From: Vesta saturnalis
Taxonomy: Eukaryota > Arthropoda > Insecta > Coleoptera > Lampyridae
Direction of reading: 5' to 3'
Length of the DNA: 64,000 nt
Assembly (NCBI GenBank): GCA_036346205.1
Contig: JARFJB010001166.1
Coordinates: forward strand, 12,932,501 to 12,996,500
This document shows positions 1-9,649 of this stretch, piece after piece. Positions within the stretch are counted from its first letter, which is position 1; every line of letters starts with the position of its first letter. The notes beneath the pieces are model-generated. The model was given only the letters and a program-made list of their open reading frames with translations. It ran no database searches and was not told the origin of the DNA. Position numbers and translations under genes: made by a program.

Positions 1-270
1 AAAATACAATAAGCAACAGAAATTGCGCAAAACACAAACTTCACAAAGCAAAAAAACAATCACCACAATTCGACGAAAGATGGATGCCGTTGCCGTAAGT
101 GTAAACTGCTCATATGACGCGAACAGCAACTAATAGCAACAAAGAATTTTGCGTGTGCGCATAAACGACATTGGTAAATTAAGAGATGAACTTATGCGAT
201 TTTAATATCTCTGTTTCACAATCTTTGCTTCATTTTCCACTTATTGCAGCAATATAATGATATCGATATA
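1..270. other. Flanking DNA, nothing recognised
   Basis: AT-rich sequence with no convincing open frame or repeat. It ends in the TA (269-270) that is the left target-site copy of the mariner-like element. Confidence 0.5.
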
Positions 271-689
271 CAGAGTGATCAATCTCAAGTGTATACCACG
301 TGATCAAAATATTTAAGTTGGTACCACTGATAGGTTGGTAAGAAGCTGTATTGCTCTAGCTACTCTAGAGCATGGTTCGAGTAAAAACTACGATCAGTTT
401 CAAATCTGTATGAAGGTCATTAACTTATACATATTATAAAATATTATCTTAATTTAAATAATGACTATTTTGTATTTGATTAGACTGCATCCCTATAAAA
501 TACAACAAAATAAATAAAATATTATTTAATGATTGGATTAAATCATTACAAAATAATGAATCTTAAGTATTTAAATGTTATAATTTCATTATAATTAAAT
601 AAAATTTACAGTACATGTTTATGGAATGACAATGTCTTTTACAAATTTTTTTTAACTCCTTAGGTACACATTAGTTATCACACTTTGCT

Positions 690-1722
690 TTACAGCATAT
701 GTTCAAAATGACCGCCATTAAATTGTAAACATAAGTTCGCCCTACGTTGCATATTCGCAGATACATTTTGTAACATTTCGGCACCAATATTATGAACTTC
801 ATGAGTTATACCATTTCGCAATTCTTGAAGAGGATGCAATCTTCCGCTGAACACTTTGCTTTTAAATAACCAAAAGAAAAAGTCTAACGGAGTCATGCTG
901 AAATGCCGTTTCGTAATTCACGATCATCCAAATTATTAATAAATGGTTCTAAAAGTATTTCCCTGTATCTTGTCGCAGTAATTGTGGCATCGAAAAATAC
1001 TGATCCAAATATTCGTTGTCGCGACATTGTTATCCAGACACCGACCTTGATAGGGTGTAGGGTAGTTTCTCGAAGTACATGTGGATTTTCTACAGACCAC
1101 GTACGATAATTTTGGCTATTTATGTAACCGGACAGATGAAACCAAGCTTCATCAGAAAAAAAAGATACATCCAGTAAATCATTGTTCGTCGTATTGTTGA
1201 ACCATTGACAGTAGTTTACTCTAAGCTGAAAATCTCTATCTCGCAACTGTTGTAATACCGACACCTTGTACGGGTACAAATGTAAATTCTTCTTTAATGC
1301 AGTGTGGACACTTCCATAGGATACATCTAAAAATTATTTAAGTAAAATTATGTTTGTACGGTAAAATTTTTCATACGTGTTTGTGCAGATAGTTTTCGCA
1401 AAGATTTAGTGGGGCTTGCATTCATCCTTCCTTGGATATCTGCTAAGGTGTCCTGTGTTAAGACAGTAGCCGAAGCTACACGTTTGCGTTTTAAAACACT
1501 ACCTGTTTCCAAGAATCGAGCTATCAATCGATTACGATGTTGACTAAATGTTTCGTAACTAATATTTTCATTTGGGTACTCAACAGTAAATTGATCGATG
1601 CATGATTGCAATGAATAGTGCCATTGACCATTACCATCTTGGAAGCCGCTACGAAAATGAGCCACAACAATGAATGTGTCGTGTTCGATTGAAAACGGCA
1701 TGACGATTAAATTCGATATCAC
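690..1722 (-). pseudogene. Mariner-like transposase, decayed, with one intron
   Basis: Read from 1722 downward. The first exon encodes an N-terminal helix-turn-helix region (YETFSQHRNRLIARF, about residues 55-70) and ends at 1377. A 50-bp GT-AG intron (1376-1327) follows; splicing it restores the family-typical HVSYGSVHTALKKNLHLYPY. The second exon has the first catalytic aspartate in FFSDEAWFHLSGYINSQNYR and runs to LDDRELRNG near 905. There the frame jumps straight to TPLDFFFW: the segment with the second catalytic Asp (normally a FQQDGA-type motif) is deleted and the frame is shifted. The C-terminal GGHFEHML end is present at 690-715. Family assignment rests on the DEAWFHLSGY signature and the TA-flanked ends. 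Because of the deletion the enzyme cannot be active. Confidence 0.88.
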
Positions 1723-1840
1723 AATTTGAAATTCAGAATATATAATTTGTCTTGATATAGACAGTTTGTAAATAACTCAAGAAAATACAAAAGTGAAAAA
1801 CGAAGGTATAATATGACATAAACTGACAAACTAAAACGAC

Positions 1841-1887
1841 GGTAAAAATGCAGAATCGCTGCGCAGCTGCGATTCTGCATTTTTACC
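1841..1887. repeat. 47-bp palindrome at the left tip of the nested element
   Basis: Arms 1841-1859 and 1869-1887 are perfect complements around a 9-bp loop. The right tip (2520-2572) has only a degenerate version. A terminal hairpin that reproduces the element end (GGTAAAAA ... TTTTTACC) is unusual for a TIR element. Confidence 0.8.
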
Positions 1888-2109
1888 TTTTACACTAATT
1901 CGTGTATGCTGAAACCAAATCTGCAAGAATTTTTCTCCGAAATGACGGAAATTTTTTTTTTAGAATTTTGAAGAAAAATTTCTGCACCATACAAGCTGGT
2001 ATCACAGTTGTGTGGGTGCGTAACAGTGATATCTTTCGCTGATCTATTCTATTAGGTTAGGTTAGGTTTCTAATACACTAATTCCCTTATTTTCTATAAT
2101 TTAGGCGTC

Positions 2110-2349
2110 ATGCCAAAGCAAGTGGGCCATACTCGAATCGACAAAAAATTTTCTTGGTGGATATTTAGCGCGTATATGTTCCTGAAGATGGTTAAGGATT
2201 TGGGACAGGAACCTTTGATTATTTTTTTCATGCTGGCAAGAGATCTATACGATCCTCTTTCATCCGATGATGAGCCTGCTATTGAACGGGAACCCGAAAA
2301 TGAAGATGAAGATGAAGACGAAGAAGAAATTGAATTTAAATTTTTTTAA
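2110..2349 (+). CDS. Small hypothetical ORF in the nested element
   Basis: A 79-codon frame starting at ATG 2110. The N-terminus is basic and aromatic, followed by a short hydrophobic stretch and a strongly acidic tail (SSDDEP, then EDEDEDEEE). It occupies the middle of the 732-bp element. No family is recognised. It could be the leftover end of a deleted transposase, as acidic stretches near DPLSSDDEP occur in several transposase N-termini, or a chance frame. No promoter or intron is evident. Confidence 0.3.
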   Translation: MPKQVGHTRIDKKFSWWIFSAYMFLKMVKDLGQEPLIIFFMLARDLYDPLSSDDEPAIEREPENEDEDEDEEEIEFKFF

Positions 2350-2835
2350 ATTAATAGTGCTTACTTACCTTTCTCCCTTTTATAGTGGTATATTCCTATC
2401 AATAAATTCATTTTGAAAAATTTCATTTTTTAAATTTTCAAAATTCAAAAAAAAATTCTTCCCGTCATTTCCGGAGAAAAATTCTTGCAGATTTGGATTC
2501 AGCATACACGAATTAGCGTAGGAAAAAAATGGCGTCGAAATCTGTGTTGCGCCGTGATACTGCAATTTTTCCAAAACGACTAAAACCACATTAAAAATCC
2601 AAAGCAGCCAACTGCAAAACACAACAATATTAACAACTAGGGATTTTTGTCATACCACTACAGTACACTTGAGATTGATCACGCTGTAGGTACTTTATAC
2701 GTATATGGTCAAAATCTTAGAATATAAAATACTATCTAGCATCAAAATAAAGTGCTTAGTTTAACCTAGGGACGTTCTCTCTCCACCCTCACTGATCAGT
2801 AATTTATTTTAATTTTTGAAGTTACTTATTTCAAT

Positions 2836-4263
2836 ATGTCTACTGAAGATAAAAAAATAATTAAATTGGAACCTAAAGAAGAAGGACAAATCAATGTATT
2901 CCTTACAGAACAACACGTCGTTATAAATAATGATGTAAAACAAGAAATTAATTTGGGTTCGAACAATATTTGTGAATTTGGAAATAATTTTAACACTAAA
3001 GAAGACACCGATTCATACTCTTTAATTCAAAATAAAACTGAGGTAGATTCTAATGGCAAATCCAGTGCACTTAAAATATATAGATGTAATGATTGTGACT
3101 ATTCGACGAAATTAAAATGTAATTTAGAGTATCATCTTGTCACTCATACTACATATAATAATGAAAGATATGACCAAAGTGAATATAACACAAACTGGAA
3201 AAATAAATTAAAAGATCAATTAATACGCACCTTAAGCCCTATCTATAAATGTGATCAATGTGGCTATTCAACAAAACGAAAAGACCATTTAAAAAGTCAT
3301 CTATTAATTCATACTTCAAACACTAATTATAAGTGTGATAAATGTAATTATTCAACAAACTTAATGCGAAATTTAAAAAATCATCAATTAATTCACACTT
3401 CAAATATTAATTATAAATGTGATCAATGTAATTATTCAACAAACTGGAAGGGCAATTTAAAAAATCACCTCCTAATTCACCATTCAAATCTTAATTATAA
3501 ATGTACTGAATGTGACTATACAACAAGAAGGAAGAACAGTTTAAAAAATCATCAATTAATTCATACCTCAAGTACTATTAATTATGCCTGTGATCAATGT
3601 GAGTATTCAACAAAATTTAAGTGGTATTTAAAAAATCATCAATTAATTCACACTTCGAATACTTACAAATGTGATCAATGTGGCTTTACAACAAAATTGA
3701 AGTGCTATTTAAAAAAACATCAATTAAATCATACTTCAAGTATTAATTATAAATGTGATCAGTGTGACTATTCAACTAAATTGAAGAGCTACCTAAACAG
3801 ACATCAATTAATTCACACTTCAAATACTATTGATTACCAATGTAATCAATGTGAGTATTCAACAAAATTGAAATGCTATTTAAGAAATCATCAGTTAATT
3901 CACACTTCAAGTGCTAATTACAAATGCGACCAATGTGACTTTTCAACGAAATGGAAGAGCAGTTTAAAAAATCATCAATCAACTCACACTTCAAATACTA
4001 ATTATGAATGTGATAAATGTGAATATTCAACGAAACGTAAATGCAACTTAACAATTCATCAATTAAATCATACTTCACATATTAATTTCAAATGTGCCCA
4101 TTGTATCTATTCAACAAAATGGAAAAGTAATTTAAGAAATCATGTCGCGATTCACACTTCAAATATTAATTACTCATGTGATCAATGTAACTATTTAACA
4201 AAATGGAAGTCTTACTTAAAAAAACACCGTTCTCTACATACTTCAACTTTACCTAATGTTTAA
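2836..4263 (+). CDS. C2H2 zinc-finger protein, 13 fingers (ZF gene 1)
   Basis: A 475-residue intronless frame from ATG 2836; the start is supported by alignment with the paralogues. Residues 1-80 form a conserved acidic module without ZAD, BTB or other cysteine-rich domain; it contains IKLE and VKQE, which match the SUMO-acceptor consensus. From about residue 82 come 13 fingers of the pattern C-x2-C-x12-H-x3-H, plus one decayed finger after finger 1 (YDQSEYNTNWKNKLKDQL) that lost its metal ligands. Linkers are of the HTSNTNYKC type instead of TGEKP. Helix position -1 is mostly L, W, R or F and position 3 mostly N, Y or S. Probably a nuclear DNA- or RNA-binding regulator; the target is unknown. 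This is the only paralogue with an undamaged frame. Confidence 0.9.
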   Translation: MSTEDKKIIKLEPKEEGQINVFLTEQHVVINNDVKQEINLGSNNICEFGNNFNTKEDTDSYSLIQNKTEVDSNGKSSALKIYRCNDCDYSTKLKCNLEYHLVTHTTYNNERYDQSEYNTNWKNKLKDQLIRTLSPIYKCDQCGYSTKRKDHLKSHLLIHTSNTNYKCDKCNYSTNLMRNLKNHQLIHTSNINYKCDQCNYSTNWKGNLKNHLLIHHSNLNYKCTECDYTTRRKNSLKNHQLIHTSSTINYACDQCEYSTKFKWYLKNHQLIHTSNTYKCDQCGFTTKLKCYLKKHQLNHTSSINYKCDQCDYSTKLKSYLNRHQLIHTSNTIDYQCNQCEYSTKLKCYLRNHQLIHTSSANYKCDQCDFSTKWKSSLKNHQSTHTSNTNYECDKCEYSTKRKCNLTIHQLNHTSHINFKCAHCIYSTKWKSNLRNHVAIHTSNINYSCDQCNYLTKWKSYLKKHRSLHTSTLPNV

Positions 4264-4545
4264 TTATTATAGTTCAAGTGTGGGTGACATTTCTTATTCC
4301 AGTGTAGCAAATGCTATCAGATAATTTGTAATGTTTTAGTATTGTGTTCAACTTGGATGTTTTTAAATAAAAAGTATACAAAAATGATATATCTTTTTTA
4401 AGAAATTACAAAACTCATATAAACTATTATTTTTAGCAACCATTGCTTCACTTCTTTTTACCTTCATACCTACATGTACATACGTAGGTATAGAAGGTTA
4501 TGCAATCGACTTTCTTGTCACTGTCGCTAAATCGACTTATTTTAT
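4264..4545 (+). promoter_or_regulatory. 3' untranslated region with poly(A) signal
   Basis: AATAAA at 4366-4371, about 100 bp after the stop codon. The sequence through about 4545 is clearly similar to the region after ZF gene 2 (39870-40140), so the 3' flank was duplicated with the gene. The distal part (4470-4545, CTAAATCGACTTATTT) also occurs inverted at 51117-51200 and is therefore a dispersed repeat. Confidence 0.7.
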
Positions 4546-4564
4546 TTGCTTCTTTTATTTATGA

Positions 4565-4571
4565 TGTGTGT

Positions 4572-4606
<35 letters not shown>

Positions 4607-4675
4607 CGTACGTGCGTGCGTGCGTGAGTGCGTGCGTGCGTGGGTGTGTGTGTGTGTGTACGCCCGCGCGTGTGT
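4565..4675. repeat. (TG)n/(TGCG)n microsatellite
   Basis: TG dinucleotide run with GCGTGC interruptions, about 110 bp. A shorter TG run lies at the equivalent place after ZF gene 2. Confidence 0.95.
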
Positions 4676-5093
4676 AATTAAAATATTCTGACATATTTTA
4701 AAAGGACATTCAATAAATCAAATTCCCAATCTCTTCACGCGTAAATGGGTGTGGGCAAAGTGGACATTTAAGCTAGGAAATAGTGCAACGGACAATGTAT
4801 ATAAATTTTAAGCCGGTTATTAGTGACGAGTGTACATACATACTCGGGATTCATTAAAGCAAACCAACTCCAGTGAATACGACGTTACACCTCATAAGGG
4901 ACTACGGAACATAGATTTAAAAATAATTTTAAATTTATGAATAGTGGAAGTTTGATTTATATTGTAACATTCACTCAGGCATTAAGGATAATCAATCTGT
5001 ATTACCTGTTATTAGGTTTATGTTTAGATTATACGATTTAAAGGCTTTAATCTATAACAATTCCTTTTTTTGTATGTGTTGCTTTACGGAAGC

Positions 5094-5152
<59 letters not shown>

Positions 5153-5841
5153 ACAAACTGTAAACTGGGATTTTAAAATCGATTTTATTATTAACTATTA
5201 ATAAATCTCATTTTTATCATCCAATACAGTGTATTTAGTTTTGACAAAATTAGTTATGTATAAGTGGCTTCGATAACCAAATTACAGTCTTGACTCTTTT
5301 CACGCAGTGAGATCTGTCGGCTAAAAACTATCCTCCGCAATTAAGCAAACTTTTCGCACTTCATTCGGGCACTGCCTACTGCTAGCTAATTCGTTTCTTA
5401 TTGAAAATTATTGATATAATTAATTTGTAAAACAGATCCAAAACGAAATTTTGTTGAGCCGATCTCGGCTCTGATAATCGTTTACAGTTGTACAATATAT
5501 TTTTATCATGTGACTACCCACACTCAGTGGACTTTACATGCCCAAATAAGTGCGAACAGACCTTAAACGAAATTCGACTTTATTTATACGAGTGGATGGG
5601 GATTTTTAAGACTTTACGGATGCTAAATCCCGAGATATTCGAACTATAATCTTATTTAAATTTGACAGCGCGGCTTAAATTTGAAAATAACCTAAAAACA
5701 TTGACGATGTTTTGTTGGTATTCAAAATTACTAACTATATGAACCAAATAACGACATACGTTTTTAAAATCTTAAACCGTCCTTTACTAAAACATCAGTC
5801 ATAAGAAACCTCTCGCCGGCCCGACTATACCTAAGATATTG
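4676..5841. other. Gene-free stretch with an (AT)n run
   Basis: No recognisable coding sequence. Positions 5097-5150 are a pure AT dinucleotide run. Around 4796-4870 a TATATAAATTTT and an ATTAGT start-like motif resemble an LTR promoter, but no matching second copy was found. The stretch ends where ZF homology begins at about 5842. Confidence 0.5.
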
Positions 5842-6203
5842 CAATATCTCTACTGAAGATAAAAAAATAATTAAATTGGAACCTAAGGAACAAGAACAAA
5901 TCAATGTATTCCTTACAGAACAACATGTTATAAATAATGATGTAAAACAAGAAATTAATTTGGGGTCTAACAATATTTGTGAATTTGGAAATAATTTTAA
6001 TACTAAAGAAGACACCGATTCATACTCTTCAAATCAAAATAAAAGTGAGGTAGATTCTAATGGAAAATCCAGTGCACTTAAAATATATAGATATAATGAT
6101 TGTGACTATTCGACGAAATTAAAATGCAATTTAAAGTATCACCTTGTCACTCATATTACATATAGTAATGAAAGATCTGATCAAAGTGAATATAACACAA
6201 AGT
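5842..6203 (+). pseudogene. 5' fragment of a ZF gene 1 paralogue
   Basis: Near-identical to positions 2831-3194 of ZF gene 1: the N-terminal module (EQINVFLTEQHV, NNDVKQEINLGSN) plus one finger. The ancestral start codon is ATC instead of ATG (about 5848). A codon is missing in EQHVINND, and the first finger cysteine has become tyrosine (YRYNDCDYST). Homology stops abruptly at about 6200, inside the decayed second finger, and the next bases belong to the polymerase remnant on the other strand. No upstream or downstream gene flank is shared, so this looks like a captured or transposed fragment. Confidence 0.85.
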
Positions 6204-6205
6204 GT

Positions 6206-8950
6206 TTATAAACATTAATCGTGATCTTCCTCACGCTTTCTTGTGTAGAACCCTTTGTTTTTTTACAACCTTTACGTCAACGGCGTAAGCATACATTTTC
6301 GCTCGAAGTCCTAGAAATTCCACCTTAATTTCTCAATGATTTTCATCTTTCATTAAGCCAGGTACTTTTTTATTTACTAATGGGAGTCCAAAGTTGCTGT
6401 CGGACTATAATCAGACGTATCGAATTTATCAAATTCCTCTTTAATGCATTCAAAGATATCGGGAACTGAAATGGCGTGTAACCCTAATGAAAAACGTATA
6501 AAACAGTTTTTGAAATGTCTAAAACTCTGAATCCGCATATATAGGTTTATTGAAAAATACTTCTAGCTTATTCATTTGAATGATAAGCATATCATTGTCA
6601 AAAATTGTACAACTGTGAAAATTTGGTTTTGCTATGTAAGCGCGAGCACCATAGCGCCCCTACCATTTTGTTACTAACCATATGCCCGTATGCTTACGTA
6701 CATCTTCCATCAGCTTCCCGAAAACACTATTAGTTATTAATGTATACAAAAAATTGTCAAATTCATTTTGAGGTCGTTGACGCATGGCGGTATTTAAATC
6801 GATATATTTTTTTAACCACGGTGCCTGTTTAAATCGTAATACACTTTCAAATTTCTGTATTGAAGTACGTAATTACGTTTTTGATGCAATGTAAGCAGTA
6901 ATTTTTTCATTTTGGAACCAGGCGCGGGTGGAACCATAATTTCAGGTGCCAGCGGTAGATCACTTTGACTCTCATGTAATTCTATGGGATAATCTAAATC
7001 ATCGGGGTGGTTTATTAAATCTAAAGTTTCAAAATTAGCTGCATCAACAAAAGAAAAATCACCAAATGGTACAAATTGTGACATGGCGGCTCCATATAAA
7101 TTACACACTTTCAGAAGTGGAATCAAATTTTTCCCCCATGTACTTATTGTTAGCTTTAGCATGCCGATTTGAACATTGAGCTACACCACCTCTAATCTCT
7201 TTCAATAAACATTACCATATCAATATCTGTAAATAGTTCTTACTTTACCTGCTTAATTTTAAGCATAGCATCGAATGATAAACCGGGGGCTGTATAATAG
7301 TGCAGAGGATCAAGCTTGAAGTAGTTACACAAGTTTGCCGAAAGTTCTCGAAAATATCTACTAAAAGTACAACGTCTGTTTTTAGATACAAATCCGAGTA
7401 TTCCCCTAACGATTTAATACTAAATTTGTTCCAAACGTTAACCGCATGCGCAAAACTCTCATGACTGATTCTCTCATTATTAAGATGACTGAAAAATGCT
7501 TCCTTGGGAGGGAGCGTGATCTTGCTTAATTTCTCTCAAGTATCAATATACTCATAAGGAAACACGTTTGCGAACTAGTAGAGAAAGTTCTTCATCATTG
7601 CTGCAATTAGCGCGGGTACTCATTTTTTACTATCCTCCAAATAGTCTGATAACTTTTCAATACTACTGCTCATAAATCTGAAAGAGTCAGTAAATCTAAA
7701 CTTAATTTTCGTGCTTTCTATTACTTTCGTAAAAGAGATATATCTTTCTTTGTCAATGGGCAGCAGTGAAATTGAACCGGGAACACTGGCCAATTCTCCA
7801 ATGATGAAATGATAATCATAACCTGATAAATTATGAAATACAATTGGTAGAATGTGTGAGTCTTTGTAGTTTATGTTACAATTCTGATGCGCTGCCCCGA
7901 AATGCTCCTATAAGATTATTATGGTCTCTAACTTTTATATCAAAATCAGTGAATGGTTTTCGGCAAATGTGACAAATCGTGGCACTTTCAAATTGCTCAA
8001 CCTGGTTGGGACTTAAAGTATGCATAGGAACTATTTGATTGATTATTTCAGTAGCCCAATGTGCAATACTTTGAAGCTTGTTAACAAACCATTGAATACA
8101 ATCATTTCCTCTATAAAGGCTAAATCCGGATAAAGAATCATTGTATGAACACTTCAAATAGTAAGCAATGCTGAAAGGTATATATTTGGAGTAAAATAGA
8201 GTATTACTTTCGATACCATTTGTACACTTTTCTAAAATACTTTTTAAATCAGCATAAATTACAATTGGCACCTTTCCTTGGAATGCGAAATTTTTGAACT
8301 GTAAATTCATTTCTGCTTCGGTAGGTAGCCTAGCAGAGCATTGATTAAGTTGCTGACAGTGAGTGGTATGTTTTTGTAGAAAGCGATCTGAAGAAAAATG
8401 GTTCAAGCATCGGTAACAAATAAATTACTTGCGGTTGTAATTCGATATCTGTTTTGAAAATAAAGCTGACATTTTTAATCCATGTGAAATGATATACAGT
8501 GTTAATATCATCCGCGGCTTGATAATTAGCAGAAAGTATTAAAAGATTTATGGGTTCTTTACCGCTTTGCTAATCAGTTAATACAAAGGGTACAACTTTT
8601 TTACCATTTATGCAGTTGTTTAGTTTCTCAATTACAAAACATCTCTAAAATGAGGATAACTTTAACCCTTTCCGTATGATATTGCCCAAGATATAATGCT
8701 GAAACAACGGCCCACAGGAAGCAATACTCATCGTTATTTTTAACATTCACTACCGCACGCTTTAGTTCTATAAAGCGAGGAACTTTAACATAGGTTGAAC
8801 GACCACCTCTATATGGGACATAGCTATTAATATTCACTTTTAAATGTAAAATTTGGTATAATGCCCAACCGGAATCCCTTTCGAAATTGTTCATTGTACC
8901 ACACGTAAATTGGTTGACATATCAATAACATAATTTTTTATGGCAAAAGT
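6206..8950 (-). pseudogene. Family B DNA polymerase of Polinton/Maverick type, fossil
   Basis: Read downward on the minus strand, blocks keep the family order across several frameshifts and stops. N-terminal block FIELKRAVVNVKNNDEYCF (8628-8894). Zinc-like segment and ADLKSILEK (7876-8406). A CHICRKPF ... RDH motif near 7930. Exonuclease motif [16 protein letters not shown] near 7830, and LKTDVVLLVDIFENFR near 7390. Palm motif A region NLYGAAMSQF near 7090, where the expected catalytic aspartate is missing (VCNLYG). Motif B TLITNSVFGKLMEDVR near 6740. FDKFDTSDY near 6440 and a terminal EFLGLRAKMYA near 6320. The DTDS motif C is deleted. Length (about 2.7 kb) fits a nearly full polymerase. These protein-primed polymerases replicate large self-synthesising transposons; no integrase, capsid or terminal repeat was found beside it. 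Confidence 0.82.
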
Positions 8951-9440
8951 CAATAATATGATTTTGAGGTTGCATGAAATTGCAGGCTAAGACCACATTC
9001 ACCTTTAGCATGGATTGCCTTAGCATTAATTTAACATTACGCGCAAAACTATTATACGCGTTTTGTAAAAAAAATTAAAGGGTCCTTAAAGTTTCCTATA
9101 TTAACGATAATTCCTGTAAGTAACCTACCATTAAAATATGCGTAGTACCAACGTAATTTATGTATGCCCTTTTTCTTGACAATTCCACTACCGATCTTTT
9201 CTGAAGCGTTCTTCAACCGTCTCGATCTGACCAGAAAGCATTTGAGCAATGCTAACTTGCTCTCAAGCTTAAGCAGACTTTCATTGGTCTCAATAGATTT
9301 TATTTTTAATTATATCTGGCAATAGCTTAATATTGGTGTTAACTATACGGATATGCCTCGAAAATTCTTTTTTTGTTTTCAATAAAGGAATAACACACCT
9401 TGTTAACTTAACTATCACATTACTACTCGGCATACTCATA
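8951..9440 (-). other. Upstream region of the polymerase fossil with degraded coding traces
   Basis: Minus-strand frames at 9438-9300 (from an ATG at 9438) and 9249-9052 are basic and look coding-like but are broken by stops. They match nothing I recognise. They could be the start of the polymerase gene or a neighbouring gene of the same element. A TATATAGAGATAAGATC promoter-like sequence lies outside at 9576-9592. Confidence 0.3.
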
Positions 9441-9649
9441 GTTACTTTCAACAATATAAAGCACAGACGTAATAATGAACTTTTAACAAATATCTAATCG
9501 CTCTTCACAACACTTCAGGTAATTTGTTGTCACAATTGCAATGTATCGACTGACGTGGGACTGTTCTTTATCTACTTATATAGAGATAAGATCAGGTAAG
9601 GTCGGATAAGTTCGGATCACCTTTAACCTAGAAAATAGATTTCTCGAAT

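Larger units (their letters stand above)
1841..2572. mobile_element. Nested 732-bp inverted-repeat element with 8-bp target duplication
   Basis: Starts GGTAAAAATGCAG and ends CTGCAATTTTTCC. It is flanked on both sides by AAAACGAC (1833-1840 and 2573-2580). The inverted repeats extend about 120 bp and include the near-identical block TAATTCGTGTATGCTGAA and its complement. The sister mariner copy at 52879-53550 carries the unfilled site (complement reads AAGCGACTAAAACC), confirming insertion. An 8-bp duplication fits hAT- or P-like transposases, but the GGTAAAA terminus is not the usual CAGGG-type end, so the superfamily is left open. No transposase is seen. Confidence 0.85.
271..2686 (-). mobile_element. 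Tc1/mariner-superfamily transposon (DUF4817/DDE_3 type)
   Basis: The ends are inverted repeats: 271 onward reads CAGAGTGATCAATCTCAAGT, and the complement of the right end at 2686 reads CAGCGTGATCAATCTCAAGT. Both ends are flanked by TA (269-270 and 2687-2688), the target duplication of this superfamily. A transposase remnant lies inside on the minus strand. A related shorter copy sits at 52879-53550 in the opposite orientation and shows which DNA is original: it lacks the 732-bp block at 1841-2572, so that block is a later insertion. The right end lies 150 bp upstream of the start codon of ZF gene 1. Confidence 0.9.

Noticed and set aside
2052..2070. Three TTAGG units resembling insect telomere repeat
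   Set aside because: Too short, and located inside an interspersed element; no telomeric context.
4500..4691. Cysteine/valine-rich frame
   Set aside because: Translation of the TG/TGCG microsatellite.
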